NCBI RefSeq assembly: GCF_023701695.1
Contig: NZ_JAJOZC010000001.1
Coordinates: forward strand, 6,261,894-6,325,893
Length of the DNA stretch: 64,000 nt
Source: Streptomyces sp. RKAG290
GTDB lineage: Bacteria > Actinomycetota > Actinomycetes > Streptomycetales > Streptomycetaceae
Direction: 5' to 3'
Both the position numbers and the translations under genes were made by a program. A model generated the notes under the pieces. That model ran no database searches, was not told the origin of the DNA, and was given only the letters and a program-made list of their open reading frames with translations. Shown here piece by piece: positions 36,671-44,575 of this stretch; positions within the stretch are counted from its first letter, which is position 1, and each line of letters starts with the position of its first letter.

Positions 36671-38908
36671 TCACGGCGCGGCCGCCGGCGGGACGGACTC
36701 GCCCTCGGTGTCGATGTGGGGGAGCACCCGGTCCAGCCACCGCGGCATCCACCACGCGCTGAGGCCCAGCAGCGTCATCACCGCGGGCACCAGCAGCAGC
36801 CGCACGATCGTGGCATCGACGAGCACACTGACCGCAAGCCCGAGCCCCAGCATCTTGACCACGATGGTGTCACTGAGGATGAAGGCGGCGAACACGCTCA
36901 CCATGATCAGCGCGGCGCAGGTGATGACCCGGGCGGTGATCTCCAGCCCGTGCGCCACGGCGCCCTTGCTGTCCCGGGTGCGCAGCCACGCCTCGTGCAC
37001 GCGCGCGATCAGGAACACCTCGTAGTCCATGCTCAGACCGAAGACGATCGCGAACATCATCATCGGCACGTAGCTCTCGATGGGCACCGTCCCGGAGACG
37101 CCGAGCGACGGGCCGCCCCAGCCCCACTGGAAGACCGCCACCACCACCCCGTACGACGCGGCGATCGACAGGAGGTTGAGGACGGCGGCCTTCAACGCGA
37201 CCAGGACGCCGCGGAAGACGATCAGGATGATGACGAAGGCCAGGCCGACCACGACGGCGATGATGAGGGGGAGGCGGCTGACGATGATGTCGAGGAAGTC
37301 CTCCTGGGCCGCGGTCGTGCCGGTCACGTAGGCGGACGCCTTCGTACCGGACACCCCCTGCGGCAGCACGTCGTCCTTGAGGTGGTTGAAGAGCGAGGTC
37401 GTGCCCGCGTCCTGCGGGGCCTCGGTGGAGACGGCGTTGCCGATGAGCAGGGCCCGTCGTCCGTCGGCTGGAGCGGACTCACGCTGGCCGCTCCGGGACA
37501 TCGGTGAGCGCCTTCTGGAGGCTGCTCGCCAGCGCCGAGCGGTCCGCGCTCGGAACCGCCCGCTGATCGACGACGAGGGTGAACGGGCCGTTGGCACCCG
37601 GCCCGAACCCGGTGGAGATGAGATCGAAGGCGCGCCGGTCGGTGAAGCTCGTCGGGTCCGCCCCGTCGTCGATGTGGCCGAGGCGGATCGAGAACAGCGG
37701 GATGGCGAGAACACCCACCACGACGAGTCCGGCGAGCAGGAACCACCAGGGCCGCCGCTCCACCCGCTGCGCGTACCGGTGCCAGCCGCCCTGCGAGGCC
37801 GTGCCCGGCACGGCCCCGCCCTCGGCGACCGGCGGCCGGACCCGGTAGCGGTCGATCCGCCTGCCGATGAGGCCGAGCAGGGCGGGTACCAGGGTGATCG
37901 CGCCGATGACCGCGGTGATCACGGTGACCGCGGCGGCGGCCCCCAGCTTGCCGATGAAGCTCACCCGGGAGACGTACAGCCCGGCCAGGGCGACGATGAC
38001 GGTGCAGCCGGAGACCAGTACGGCACGCCCGCTGGTGGCCACCGCCCGGCCGGCGGCCACGACCGGATCGGCGCCGTCCATGACCTGCTGACGGTGCCGG
38101 GTGATCAGGAACAGCGCGTAGTCGATCCCCACGCCCAGCCCGATCATGGTGGCGAGGGTGGGCGAGACGCTCGCGAACGTGGTGAGCGCGGCCACCAGCG
38201 ACAGCAGGCTGAGCCCGACGATCACGCTGATGAGCGCGGTGAGCAGCGGGACGCCGGCCGCGATGATGCTGCCGAATCCGATCAGCAGCACGATCACCGC
38301 GACGCCGAATCCGATGGCCTCACTGGTCAGGTCCGTGGTCTCGGGCCTGGCGAGTTCGCCCAGCGGTCCGCCGTACTCGACCTCCGCACCGGCGGTGCGC
38401 AGCGGCTTCACCGCCGTGTCGACCTGGGCGAGGTAGGCCTGGTCCAGCGAGGTCGGGTTCACGTCGAACCGCACGGTGATGTACCCGGTGGCGCCGTCCT
38501 TGGACAGTGAGCTGGACGTCGACGAGGACGAGGAGGGCAGCGGGTTCTGGGCGGAGAGCACGTGCGGCAGCTTCTGCAGGTTCCCCACCACCTGGTCGAC
38601 CTGGCTCTGCAGGTCGGTCAGGGGCTTCTGCGCATCGTGCAGGACCACCTGCGCGCCGGTGCCGCCCGCGGCGGGATCGTGCGCCTTCAGCAGCTCGGCC
38701 CCCGTGTTCGACTGGGTGCCGGGCAGGTTGAAGTCGTCGGAGTACGTACCTCCGAACGCACTCTGGAGGGCGTGCAGCCCGCCGAGGGCGACCAGCCAGG
38801 CGATGATGACCACGACGAAATGGCGGGCACACCATTGGCCCAGCCGCAGCAGCCACCCCCACCGGACTTCTTCGGTGCTGCGTACGTGCTGCTGCTGGGC
38901 GGGACCAT
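36671..38908 (-). CDS. MMPL-family RND exporter, frame-disrupted at three places
   Basis: A membrane exporter of about 746 residues when repaired. It has two groups of transmembrane helices around large outside loops, as in MmpL lipid/metabolite exporters. Typical motifs are IGLGVGIDYALFLITRHR, FIGKLGAAAAVTVITAVIGAI, FGLSMDYEVFLIARVHEAWL and DATIVRLLLVPAVMTLLG. The frame breaks at 37453-37455, 37493-37494 and probably 38856-38860. In each case one added C on the plus strand restores a normal reading, including DDGALLIGNAVS and SGGGWLLRLGQW. The ATG at 38908, with GGGAGA just before it, is preferred to an in-frame extension to 39014. Substrate unknown. Confidence 0.75.
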
Positions 38909-39048
38909 GCGTTCTCCCGGAGGAAGGGACAGGCCGTTCAGCCGGGGCGCGCCGCGTCCCTTGTGTCCACTTCGAGAACGTAGATGCCGGTGCGGCGCCC
39001 CGGGCCCGCGACACGTCCGGCGTCAGTGCGGTTCCGCCGCACGGCCGG

Positions 39049-39834
39049 TCACTCCTCGTGCGCGGGAGGCTCCTGGGCGGCGGACCCCGGAGTGCCGGAC
39101 TCCTGGGAGGCGACGAGGAGTGAGAGCGCCTCGGTGATGCCCCTCTCGGCGGTCGCCTTGTCGACCCCGAGGCCGGTCAGCAGACCCGCCCCGTCCTCGT
39201 ACTCCAGCAGGGCGAGCAGGATGTGTTCCGTACCGATGTAGTTGTGTCCCATCCGCAGGGCCTCGCGGAAGGTGAGCTCCAGGGCCTTGCGCGCGTCCGC
39301 GTTGTACGGGATGAGCTCGGGCAGTTCGCCCTCGGTCGCCCCCGGCAGGGCTTCGGTGGCGGCCTGCCGAACGGTGTCCAGGGGCACGCCCTGTGCCCTG
39401 ATGAACGCCGCCGCGAGCGCGTCCGGCTCGCTGAGCAGGCCGAGCACGAGGTGTGCGGTGCCGATGTCGGTGTTGGCCGCGGCACGCGCCTCGTTGTGCG
39501 CGGCCATCACGACGTTCTTCGCCCGCGGGGTGAAGCGGCCGAAGCCCTGGCTGGGGTCGAGGTCGGAGCCCTCCGCGGGGTCCTTGGCGACGAAGCGCTT
39601 CTGGGCCGCCTGCCGGGTCACCCCCATGCTCTTGCCGATATCGGTCCAGGACGCGCCGGAACGGCGTGCCTGGTCCACGAAGTGGCCGATCAGGTGGTCG
39701 GCCACGTCGCCGAGGTGGTCGGCGGCGATGACGGCGTCCTGGAGCTGGTCCAGGGCGTCGGGGTGGACCTTCTTGATGGCTGCGATGAGGTCGTCGAGAC
39801 GGACCGGGTTCGTCATGCCTGCGGGATTCGTCAT
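39049..39834 (-). CDS. Clp N-terminal-domain protein with helix-turn-helix
   Basis: A 261-residue protein with an HTH-like segment at about 60-82 (SGASWTDIGKSMGVTRQAAQ) followed by two Clp_N repeats. Their landmarks are FTPRAKNVVMAAHNEA with GTAHLVLGLL, and ADARKALELTFREAL with GTEHILLALL. No AAA+ ATPase domain follows, so it is not a chaperone; it looks like a DNA-binding regulator that uses a Clp adaptor-like fold. The first ATG (39834) is supported by a leaderless promoter and gives a duplicated start MTNPAGMTNP; the second ATG is at 39816. The target of the fold is unknown. Confidence 0.82.
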   Translation of the reverse strand: MTNPAGMTNPVRLDDLIAAIKKVHPDALDQLQDAVIAADHLGDVADHLIGHFVDQARRSGASWTDIGKSMGVTRQAAQKRFVAKDPAEGSDLDPSQGFGRFTPRAKNVVMAAHNEARAAANTDIGTAHLVLGLLSEPDALAAAFIRAQGVPLDTVRQAATEALPGATEGELPELIPYNADARKALELTFREALRMGHNYIGTEHILLALLEYEDGAGLLTGLGVDKATAERGITEALSLLVASQESGTPGSAAQEPPAHEE

Positions 39835-39835
39835 G

Positions 39836-39887
39836 TGTCAACCCTAGGTTGACACTCGCTGCACTGTCAACCATCGGTTGACAGTGC
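39836..39887 (-). promoter_or_regulatory. Leaderless promoter covered by two tandem palindromes
   Basis: TGTCAACC-CTA-GGTTGACA (39836-39854) and a perfect 12-bp inverted repeat with spacer ATC (39861-39887, core CTGTCAACC/GGTTGACAG) have centres 29 bases apart, close to three helical turns. On the minus strand TTGACA (39870-39865) and TAGGGT (39846-39841), 18 bases apart, form a promoter starting at the ATG. Each palindrome covers one promoter element, implying cooperative autorepression. Confidence 0.75.
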
Positions 39888-39889
39888 AG

Positions 39890-40450
39890 TCATTCCGCCG
39901 GGTGCGCACTCGCCTCCCCACCGCAGAACACGCACCCCGTCCCGGACCCCTGCGAGAACAGGACCCGATGGCGTACGCAGCAGACGTCAGCGGCCTCGTC
40001 GGGCCCGGGGAAGGAGTGGCCGGGAGCGGTGCCCACGGGCTCGAAGGCCTCGACGATCGCCCGGTACTCCCGCAGCTGGTCCGCGGCGAACGGCGGCTCG
40101 TAGCCCAGCTCGTCCCACCGGTGCCGGCGCAGTGCCAGATCGAGCACCCGCAGAACGAAGCCCTTCGCCGCGGCCCGCTCCTGCGGGGACGGCCCCCAGT
40201 CGATCTCCGCCAGATCGAAGCCGACGGCGCCGCGCCCCACGGCGTTCTGGTCGTGCCACGTCAGCAGGGCGGCGAACCGGTGTTCCCAGGGGCGCTCGGC
40301 GAGTTCGGAGACCGCCAGGAGGAGCACGTCGAGGAAGACCTCCGTCCCTCCGTTGGAGAGGTGCAGTCGCCGTCCGCCGCCGCCGAACACGTTCGCCATC
40401 CGGGCAAGGTACCGCTCGGACTCCGCGGCCACGCCATGGTGCGAAGGCAC
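39890..40450 (-). CDS. Hypothetical protein with C-terminal cysteine cluster
   Basis: A protein of 186 residues that I do not recognise. The main part is helical (TEVFLDVLLLAVSELAERPWEHRFAALL is conserved-looking, then a QERAAAKGFVLRVLDLALRRHRWDEL helix). The end has CCVRHRVLFSQGSGTGCVFCGG, a Cys-Cys-x2-His ... Cys-x2-Cys pattern that could bind zinc. The listed start is GTG at 40450. ATG at 40399 gives MANVFGGGGRRLHLSNGG and leaves room for a promoter after the terminator at 40461-40503, so it may be the real one. It precedes the palindromes of the Clp-N gene tail to tail with nothing else between. Confidence 0.6.
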   Translation of the reverse strand: MPSHHGVAAESERYLARMANVFGGGGRRLHLSNGGTEVFLDVLLLAVSELAERPWEHRFAALLTWHDQNAVGRGAVGFDLAEIDWGPSPQERAAAKGFVLRVLDLALRRHRWDELGYEPPFAADQLREYRAIVEAFEPVGTAPGHSFPGPDEAADVCCVRHRVLFSQGSGTGCVFCGGEASAHPAE

Positions 40451-40460
40451 CCCGGTACGA

Positions 40461-40503
40461 CGGAACGCGCCGGCCGACGGTGTTCGTCGGCCGGCGCGTT
40501 CCG
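40461..40503 (-). terminator. Terminator of the cyclophilin gene
   Basis: A perfect 19-bp inverted repeat (40461-40479 and 40485-40503) with a 5-base loop begins 27 bases past the cyclophilin stop on the minus strand. Confidence 0.85.
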
Positions 40504-40529
40504 TCAGCTGTTCCCTGAGCGGACCGGGA

Positions 40530-41027
40530 TCAGAGGGTTCCGGAGTCCGCGATGGTGACCTTCGCGCTGGTCCGGCCGCTCTGCGAGCCGAGACCCTCGA
40601 TCTTCTTGACCAGGTCCAGGCTCTGCTGGTCCGCGACCTCGCCGAACACCACGTGCTTGCCGTCCAGCCACGACGTCACGATGGTCGTGATGAAGAACTG
40701 CGAACCGTTGGAGTTCGGGCCGCTGTTCGCCATGGAGAGCAGGCCGGGCTTGGTGTGCGCGAGCTTGAAGTTCTCGTCGTCGAACTTCGCCCCGTAGATG
40801 CTCTTGCCGCCGGTGCCGTCACCGCGGGTGAAGTCACCGCCCTGCAGCATGAACTCGGGGATGACCCGGTGGAAGGACGAACCCTTGTAACCGAAGCCGT
40901 GCTCACCGGTCGCCAGCTGGCGGAAGTTCTCCGCGGTCTTGGGAACGACGTCGTCGTACAGGTTGAAGACGATCCGCCCGGCGGGCTCGTCGTTGATGGT
41001 GATGTCGAAGTAAACCTTGCTCGTCAT
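40530..41027 (-). CDS. Peptidyl-prolyl cis-trans isomerase (cyclophilin)
   Basis: A 165-residue cytoplasmic cyclophilin that speeds proline isomerisation during folding. The active-site residues are intact: R and F in GSSFHRVIPEFMLQGGDFT, Q and F in SMANSGPNSNGSQFFITT, and a W in SWLDGKHVVFGEV (cyclosporin-binding tryptophan position). There is no signal peptide. ATG at 41027 gives the normal start KVYFDITINDEPAGRI. Confidence 0.95.
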   Translation of the reverse strand: MTSKVYFDITINDEPAGRIVFNLYDDVVPKTAENFRQLATGEHGFGYKGSSFHRVIPEFMLQGGDFTRGDGTGGKSIYGAKFDDENFKLAHTKPGLLSMANSGPNSNGSQFFITTIVTSWLDGKHVVFGEVADQQSLDLVKKIEGLGSQSGRTSAKVTIADSGTL

Positions 41028-41145
41028 GGAGCCATCCTGACATCCGGCCCGCCCGCCCCGACGGGCGGGCGCGACGAAACACCGCACAAGGGTGACGGGA
41101 CACGGGCATGTGGTGGCCGTGACAGCGGCCCGCGGCTGCGCACCT

Positions 41146-41304
41146 TCACGCCCCGGTGCTGCCGTCGGTCCCCTCGCGGAGCAGGTCGGCGTGGCCGCTG
41201 TGGCGGGCGTACGCACCGATCAGGTGCGGGTGGATCCACCGCGGGGTCACCTCGGCGCCTCCGAACGGGACGGGCGGCGGCATCGGGCGTTCGGTGTGCG
41301 TCAT
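41146..41304 (-). pseudogene. C-terminal remnant of a DinB/DUF664 protein
   Basis: An open frame of 52 codons whose end, RWIHPHLIGAYARHSGHADLLRE then GTDGSTGA, matches the C-terminal helix of DUF664/DinB-like proteins, including the conserved HxxxxYARHxGHAD motif. Full members have about 170 residues; the four-helix N-terminal part is absent. It is probably a leftover from a deleted gene and is unlikely to be functional. Confidence 0.55.
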
Positions 41305-41344
41305 GGTCACCGATGGTGCCGGCCGGGTCGGACAGCCCGAGCCG

Positions 41345-42178
41345 TCACGGCCGGCGGCGGGGCTTGCCGCGCTTGGCCCCCGACGCGCCCTTGGAACCTC
41401 CGGCGCCCTTGGAACCTGAGGCGCCCTTGGAGCCCCGGGCGCCCTTGGTGCCCTTCGCGCCTCCGGATCCCTGCCGTGCACCCTTCCCCGCCGCCGCACC
41501 GGCCGCGGGCTTGCGCCGGGCGCCGGGGGAGTCGGATGCCTTGCTCTTGGGCTGGGCGGCGGGCGCGCTGCGGCCCCGGGTGCTGTTCACGGTCCGGCCC
41601 CGGACGATCCCGATGAAGTCCTCCACCAGATCCGTGGTCCTGTCCTCGGGCCACGACAACGCGATGCGGGACTCCGGGGCTTCTGACAGCGGCCGGTACG
41701 TGAGGTCCTTGCGGTGGTGCAGGCGGGCGAGGGACTGCGGGACGGCGAGGACGCCCACCCCGGCCGCGACCAGCTCGATGGCGTCCGCCGTCGTGGCAGG
41801 GCGCTCGATCGCCGGCCGGCCCGGCAGGCGCTCCCACCCGAGGGTGTCGTCCAGCGGGTGCAGCACGATCTCGTCGGCCAGGTCCTCCACGGACACCTCG
41901 TCGACCGCCGCCACCACGTGGTCCTTGGGGATCACGACCACGGTCGCCTCGGTGTAGAGGGGAATCGCGCTGAGATCCGTCCGGTCCACCGGCAGCCGTA
42001 CGAAACCCGCGTCGGCGCCACCGTCGTGCAGCAGGGCCGACGCCTCGGCGGCGGGCACGGCGACGAGGGAGAGGGGGACGTCGGGCAGGCGCTCGTTCCA
42101 GATCCGCACCCACTTGGTGGGCGTCACCCCCGGGACGTACGCGAGCCGGAACGAAGGGGTTGCTTCCGAGCCTGTCAC
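41345..42178 (-). CDS. LysR substrate-binding-domain protein without HTH, with lysine-rich tail
   Basis: A 277-residue protein. Residues 10-205 match the LysR effector-binding domain (FRLAYVPGVTPTKWVRIW, HDGGADAGFVRLPVDRTDL, AIELVAAGVGVLAVPQSLARL), but the N-terminal winged HTH is missing and the frame begins directly at the domain. The last 70 residues are a low-complexity Ala/Gly/Ser/Lys tail with repeated (G/A)SKGA units and a GKPRRRP end, which could bind nucleic acid. It is divergent from a DUF5997 gene 58 bases away. Together they may make a split regulator. Ligand unknown. Confidence 0.8.
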   Translation of the reverse strand: MTGSEATPSFRLAYVPGVTPTKWVRIWNERLPDVPLSLVAVPAAEASALLHDGGADAGFVRLPVDRTDLSAIPLYTEATVVVIPKDHVVAAVDEVSVEDLADEIVLHPLDDTLGWERLPGRPAIERPATTADAIELVAAGVGVLAVPQSLARLHHRKDLTYRPLSEAPESRIALSWPEDRTTDLVEDFIGIVRGRTVNSTRGRSAPAAQPKSKASDSPGARRKPAAGAAAGKGARQGSGGAKGTKGARGSKGASGSKGAGGSKGASGAKRGKPRRRP

Positions 42179-42236
42179 CCCGCCAGGTTACCGGTCGTGG
42201 TCAGAGGCGGCGCACACGCTCGATACTCTTGACCTC

Positions 42237-42641
42237 ATGACGTCGCACCAGACCACCCAGACAATGAAGCCCGCGACCGCGGCGAAGAAACTGGGTGTGT
42301 ACCTCGAGGCCACCCCCACCGAGTTCCAGGAGGGTGTCGTCTCGCGCACCGAGCTGGCGGCACTCCAGAGCGATCCGCCCGAGTGGCTGCAGGAGCTGCG
42401 GCGCAACGGCCCGCACCCCCGGCCCGTGGTCGCGGCCAAGCTCGGCGTCTCCATCTCCGGTCTCGCACGCGGCGGCGTCACGGACGCCCTCACCACGGAG
42501 CAGATCGACGCGCTGAAGCAGGAAGACCCCGAGTGGCTGCAGAAGGAACGCGCCACCCAGGCCGAGGTCCGCAAGGAGACGGTACGCATCAAGGAGCGGA
42601 ACGCGGAGCGCAGCGGCCAGTCGCAGGAGCCCCGTTCCTGA
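42237..42641 (+). CDS. DUF5997 family protein
   Basis: A 134-residue actinobacterial protein of unknown function. It contains PATAAKKLGVYLEATPTEFQ, then PPEWLQELRRNGPHPRPVVAAKLGVSISGLARGG, a segment with an HTH-like pattern, and a basic C-terminal helix. The ATG at 42237 lies 8 bases after TACTCT (42224-42229), so the message is close to leaderless. It is divergent from the LysR-like effector-domain gene, the partner it seems to be found with. Confidence 0.75.
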   Translation: MTSHQTTQTMKPATAAKKLGVYLEATPTEFQEGVVSRTELAALQSDPPEWLQELRRNGPHPRPVVAAKLGVSISGLARGGVTDALTTEQIDALKQEDPEWLQKERATQAEVRKETVRIKERNAERSGQSQEPRS

Positions 42642-42749
42642 CACCTGCCCCGGCGCTCGGCCCCTCCCGCTGACCCTCTTCGAGCGTTACGCCCAGGGGC
42701 CGGGCGCCGCCTCCTCGCGGGCGGCCATCGCTCCCGGCACAGTGGAGCA

Positions 42750-43172
42750 ATGAACGCACACGAGTTGAATCTCGGCCGCTCCCGTGTGGCGACCAGGCTG
42801 CCGGCGCAGGACCTCGACCGGGCGAGGCGCTTCTACTCCGAGACGCTCGGCCTGGATCCCGTCGACGAACGGCCCGGTGGACTGCTGTACCGGTGCGGGG
42901 GCGTGGACTTCGTGGTCTTCCGGTCGACGGGGGCCTCGCCCGGGGCCTTCACCCAGATGGCGTGGGAGGTCGACGACATCGAGGCGGCTGTGGCGGAGCT
43001 CAAGCGACGCGGGGTGGTGTTCGAGGAGGTCGACGCCCCCGGTTTCCGTACGAGGGACGGGATCGCCGAGATCGAAGGCAACTACCCGAGCAAGGGTGCA
43101 CGGGGAGAGCGCGGCGCCTGGTTCCATGACAGCGAGGGCAACCTGCTGGGCATCGGTGAGCTCGTCGTGTGA
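42750..43172 (+). CDS. VOC-family (glyoxalase/bleomycin-resistance fold) protein
   Basis: A 140-residue single-unit VOC protein. It begins with RVATRLPAQDLDRARRFYSETLGL and has the VDDIEAAVAELKRRGVVFEE strand-helix and the final WFHDSEGNLLGIGEL, where the glutamate is the usual metal ligand position. Family members are lyases, dioxygenases or resistance proteins acting as dimers; no substrate can be given. Confidence 0.88.
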   Translation: MNAHELNLGRSRVATRLPAQDLDRARRFYSETLGLDPVDERPGGLLYRCGGVDFVVFRSTGASPGAFTQMAWEVDDIEAAVAELKRRGVVFEEVDAPGFRTRDGIAEIEGNYPSKGARGERGAWFHDSEGNLLGIGELVV

Positions 43173-43226
43173 GCCGTTCAGCGGATCGCCCCGAAAGGGC
43201 TGGACCGCGCGGCTGGGAAGCCGCAG

Positions 43227-43592
43227 TCAGATCGTCGCGGCGTGCGACAGGAACAGGACGGCCGTCGACAACGCCAGCATGCCCAGGCAGTTCAGCCAGA
43301 ACTCCTGCTTGAGGTACCGCGCCCGGTAGTGGGCGCAGGCGGCGCACACGAAGTAGGCGATCACCGCGACGTTCGTCGTCACGCCGACCCCCGTATACCG
43401 GAGTCCGGCGACGAGCCCCGCCGCCGCCAGGAGCTTGATGACCACGAGCGTCCACCACCACTCGCGCGGGAAGTGCACTCCGTCCAGGCACTGCTGGATG
43501 AACATCGGGGGCCGCACCGACAGGATCGCGTCGGAGAACAGGATCACGGCGAGCAGTGCGGTGGGCCACCAGGGGTCCGGAGTGCTGATCAT
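43227..43592 (-). CDS. DoxX-like membrane protein
   Basis: A 121-residue protein with four transmembrane helices and the DoxX-like pattern (AVILFSDAILSVRPP, REWWWTLVVIKLLAAAGLVAG, CAHYRARYLKQEFWLNCLGMLAL). Role unknown; relatives are linked to redox balance. Its ATG overlaps the stop of the upstream TetR gene (ATGA at 43589-43592), so regulator and membrane protein are one unit. Confidence 0.85.
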   Translation of the reverse strand: MISTPDPWWPTALLAVILFSDAILSVRPPMFIQQCLDGVHFPREWWWTLVVIKLLAAAGLVAGLRYTGVGVTTNVAVIAYFVCAACAHYRARYLKQEFWLNCLGMLALSTAVLFLSHAATI

Positions 43593-44206
43593 GGCTGAGT
43601 TCCTTCGTGGTGGACGACGAAACGGATGACGTCTCGGAACTGCGCGATCGCGGCCTGCTGGTCCAGGGCGCCGTTGCTGAGGGTCATGAGGATGCCCAGG
43701 TAGGTGAAGTAGAGGGTGCGCGAGCCGGCGCCCGCCTTCGTAGCGGTGAGCGGCGTGCGGGCCAGCAGGGTCTCCAGTTCGGTGAGCAAGGCCTGGGCCA
43801 GGGCCTGGAAGACCACTGATTCATGGGTGCCGCGGACGATGACCGCGGCGTACTCCCGGGACAGTTCGAGGTCGAGGGCGAAGTAGGTGAGGAAGGGCTC
43901 GACGAGGTTCAGGACCTCCTGGGCCGCCGCGGCGGGGGTCAGCGGCGCCACGTCGCCCTGCGCGAGCCTGCCCTCCCGCCCTTCGTGCACGGCGGCGATC
44001 CAGGTGTCGAAGATGGCGACGAGCAGGGCGTCCTTGTCGCCCACCGACATGACGGTGCCCGTGCTCACTTCCGCGTCGCCGGCGATCTGACGGATCGTGC
44101 TGGCGCCGAATCCCTGCTCACGGAACAGCCGTTCCGCAGATGACAACACCTTGCGCCGCGTCGCCTCCCGCTGGGCCGCCCTTGACTGAACCCGTTCAGT
44201 GAACAT
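43589..44206 (-). CDS. TetR-family regulator
   Basis: A 205-residue repressor. The N-terminal HTH is ATRRKVLSSAERLFREQGFGASTIRQIAGDAEVSTGTV. The C-terminal ligand domain runs to VVHHEGTQP. The ATG at 44206 is embedded in an operator-like repeat and follows TATCCT (44219-44214 on the minus strand), so the message is probably leaderless. It is co-transcribed with the DoxX-like gene, its likely target besides itself. Confidence 0.88.
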   Translation of the reverse strand: MFTERVQSRAAQREATRRKVLSSAERLFREQGFGASTIRQIAGDAEVSTGTVMSVGDKDALLVAIFDTWIAAVHEGREGRLAQGDVAPLTPAAAAQEVLNLVEPFLTYFALDLELSREYAAVIVRGTHESVVFQALAQALLTELETLLARTPLTATKAGAGSRTLYFTYLGILMTLSNGALDQQAAIAQFRDVIRFVVHHEGTQP

Positions 44207-44212
44207 GTTCAG
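44185..44212. promoter_or_regulatory. Tandem TetR operator over the start codon
   Basis: TGAACNNGTTCAG occurs twice end to end (44187-44199 and 44200-44212). The first is part of the perfect palindrome ACTGAACCCGTTCAGT (44185-44200); the second contains GAACATGTTC, in which the minus-strand start codon lies. A repressor bound here would block transcription starting at the ATG. Confidence 0.65.
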
Positions 44213-44575
44213 GAGGATAGGGCGCGAGGCCCGCACGCACAAGGGAAAGGGTGGGCCCGGCGGTGTTCGGCAAGGGTCGAGTCCGCGGGCGGCTTCCGGA
44301 GCGTGCGGCATCGGCTCCCCGCGCCGGGGATGGCCGGATCGTGCGCCCGGGCGTCGCGGGAATCGGGGACAATCGGTGACTGGCGGGTAAGGGGTATCCG
44401 GCGCCGTCCGAACCGCTCGCCGACGCCGACCCGGCCGACGTCGGGTGCAGACCGCCTGCGCGGGCTCGTCGTCCCGAGGCCGAGCTGATCCATTTGCTGC
44501 GGGTCGGGCGAATCCATTCCTTTGCATAAAAGTGCGACGCTGCGTATAGTCATGCCATCGACGAGGAGGATTTCG
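44213..44575 (+). promoter_or_regulatory. TetR/argC divergent intergenic region
   Basis: About 360 bases with no supported gene. The left end carries the TetR -10 box, and the right 60 bases carry the argC promoter and ARG-box-like sites. I see nothing definite in the middle (44230-44500). Confidence 0.5.
44514..44556 (+). promoter_or_regulatory. argC promoter with ARG-box-like sites
   Basis: TTGCAT (44522-44527) and TATAGT (44545-44550) are 17 bases apart, an unusually good promoter. ARG-box-like elements cover both: ATTCCTTTGCATAAAA on the -35 side, and TGCGTATAGTCATGCC on the -10 side. ATAGT(C/T)ATGCC is shared with the argG promoter, pointing to ArgR repression of both. Confidence 0.65.

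Noticed and set aside
36716..38510. Large plus-strand frames (36716-37507 and 37377-38510) opposite the MMPL gene
   Set aside because: Asp/His/Gly/Arg-rich shadows; the minus strand reads as a continuous exporter after minor repair.
40353..41957. 534-codon plus-strand frame over the cyclophilin and LysR-like genes
   Set aside because: Shadow of two confident minus-strand genes.
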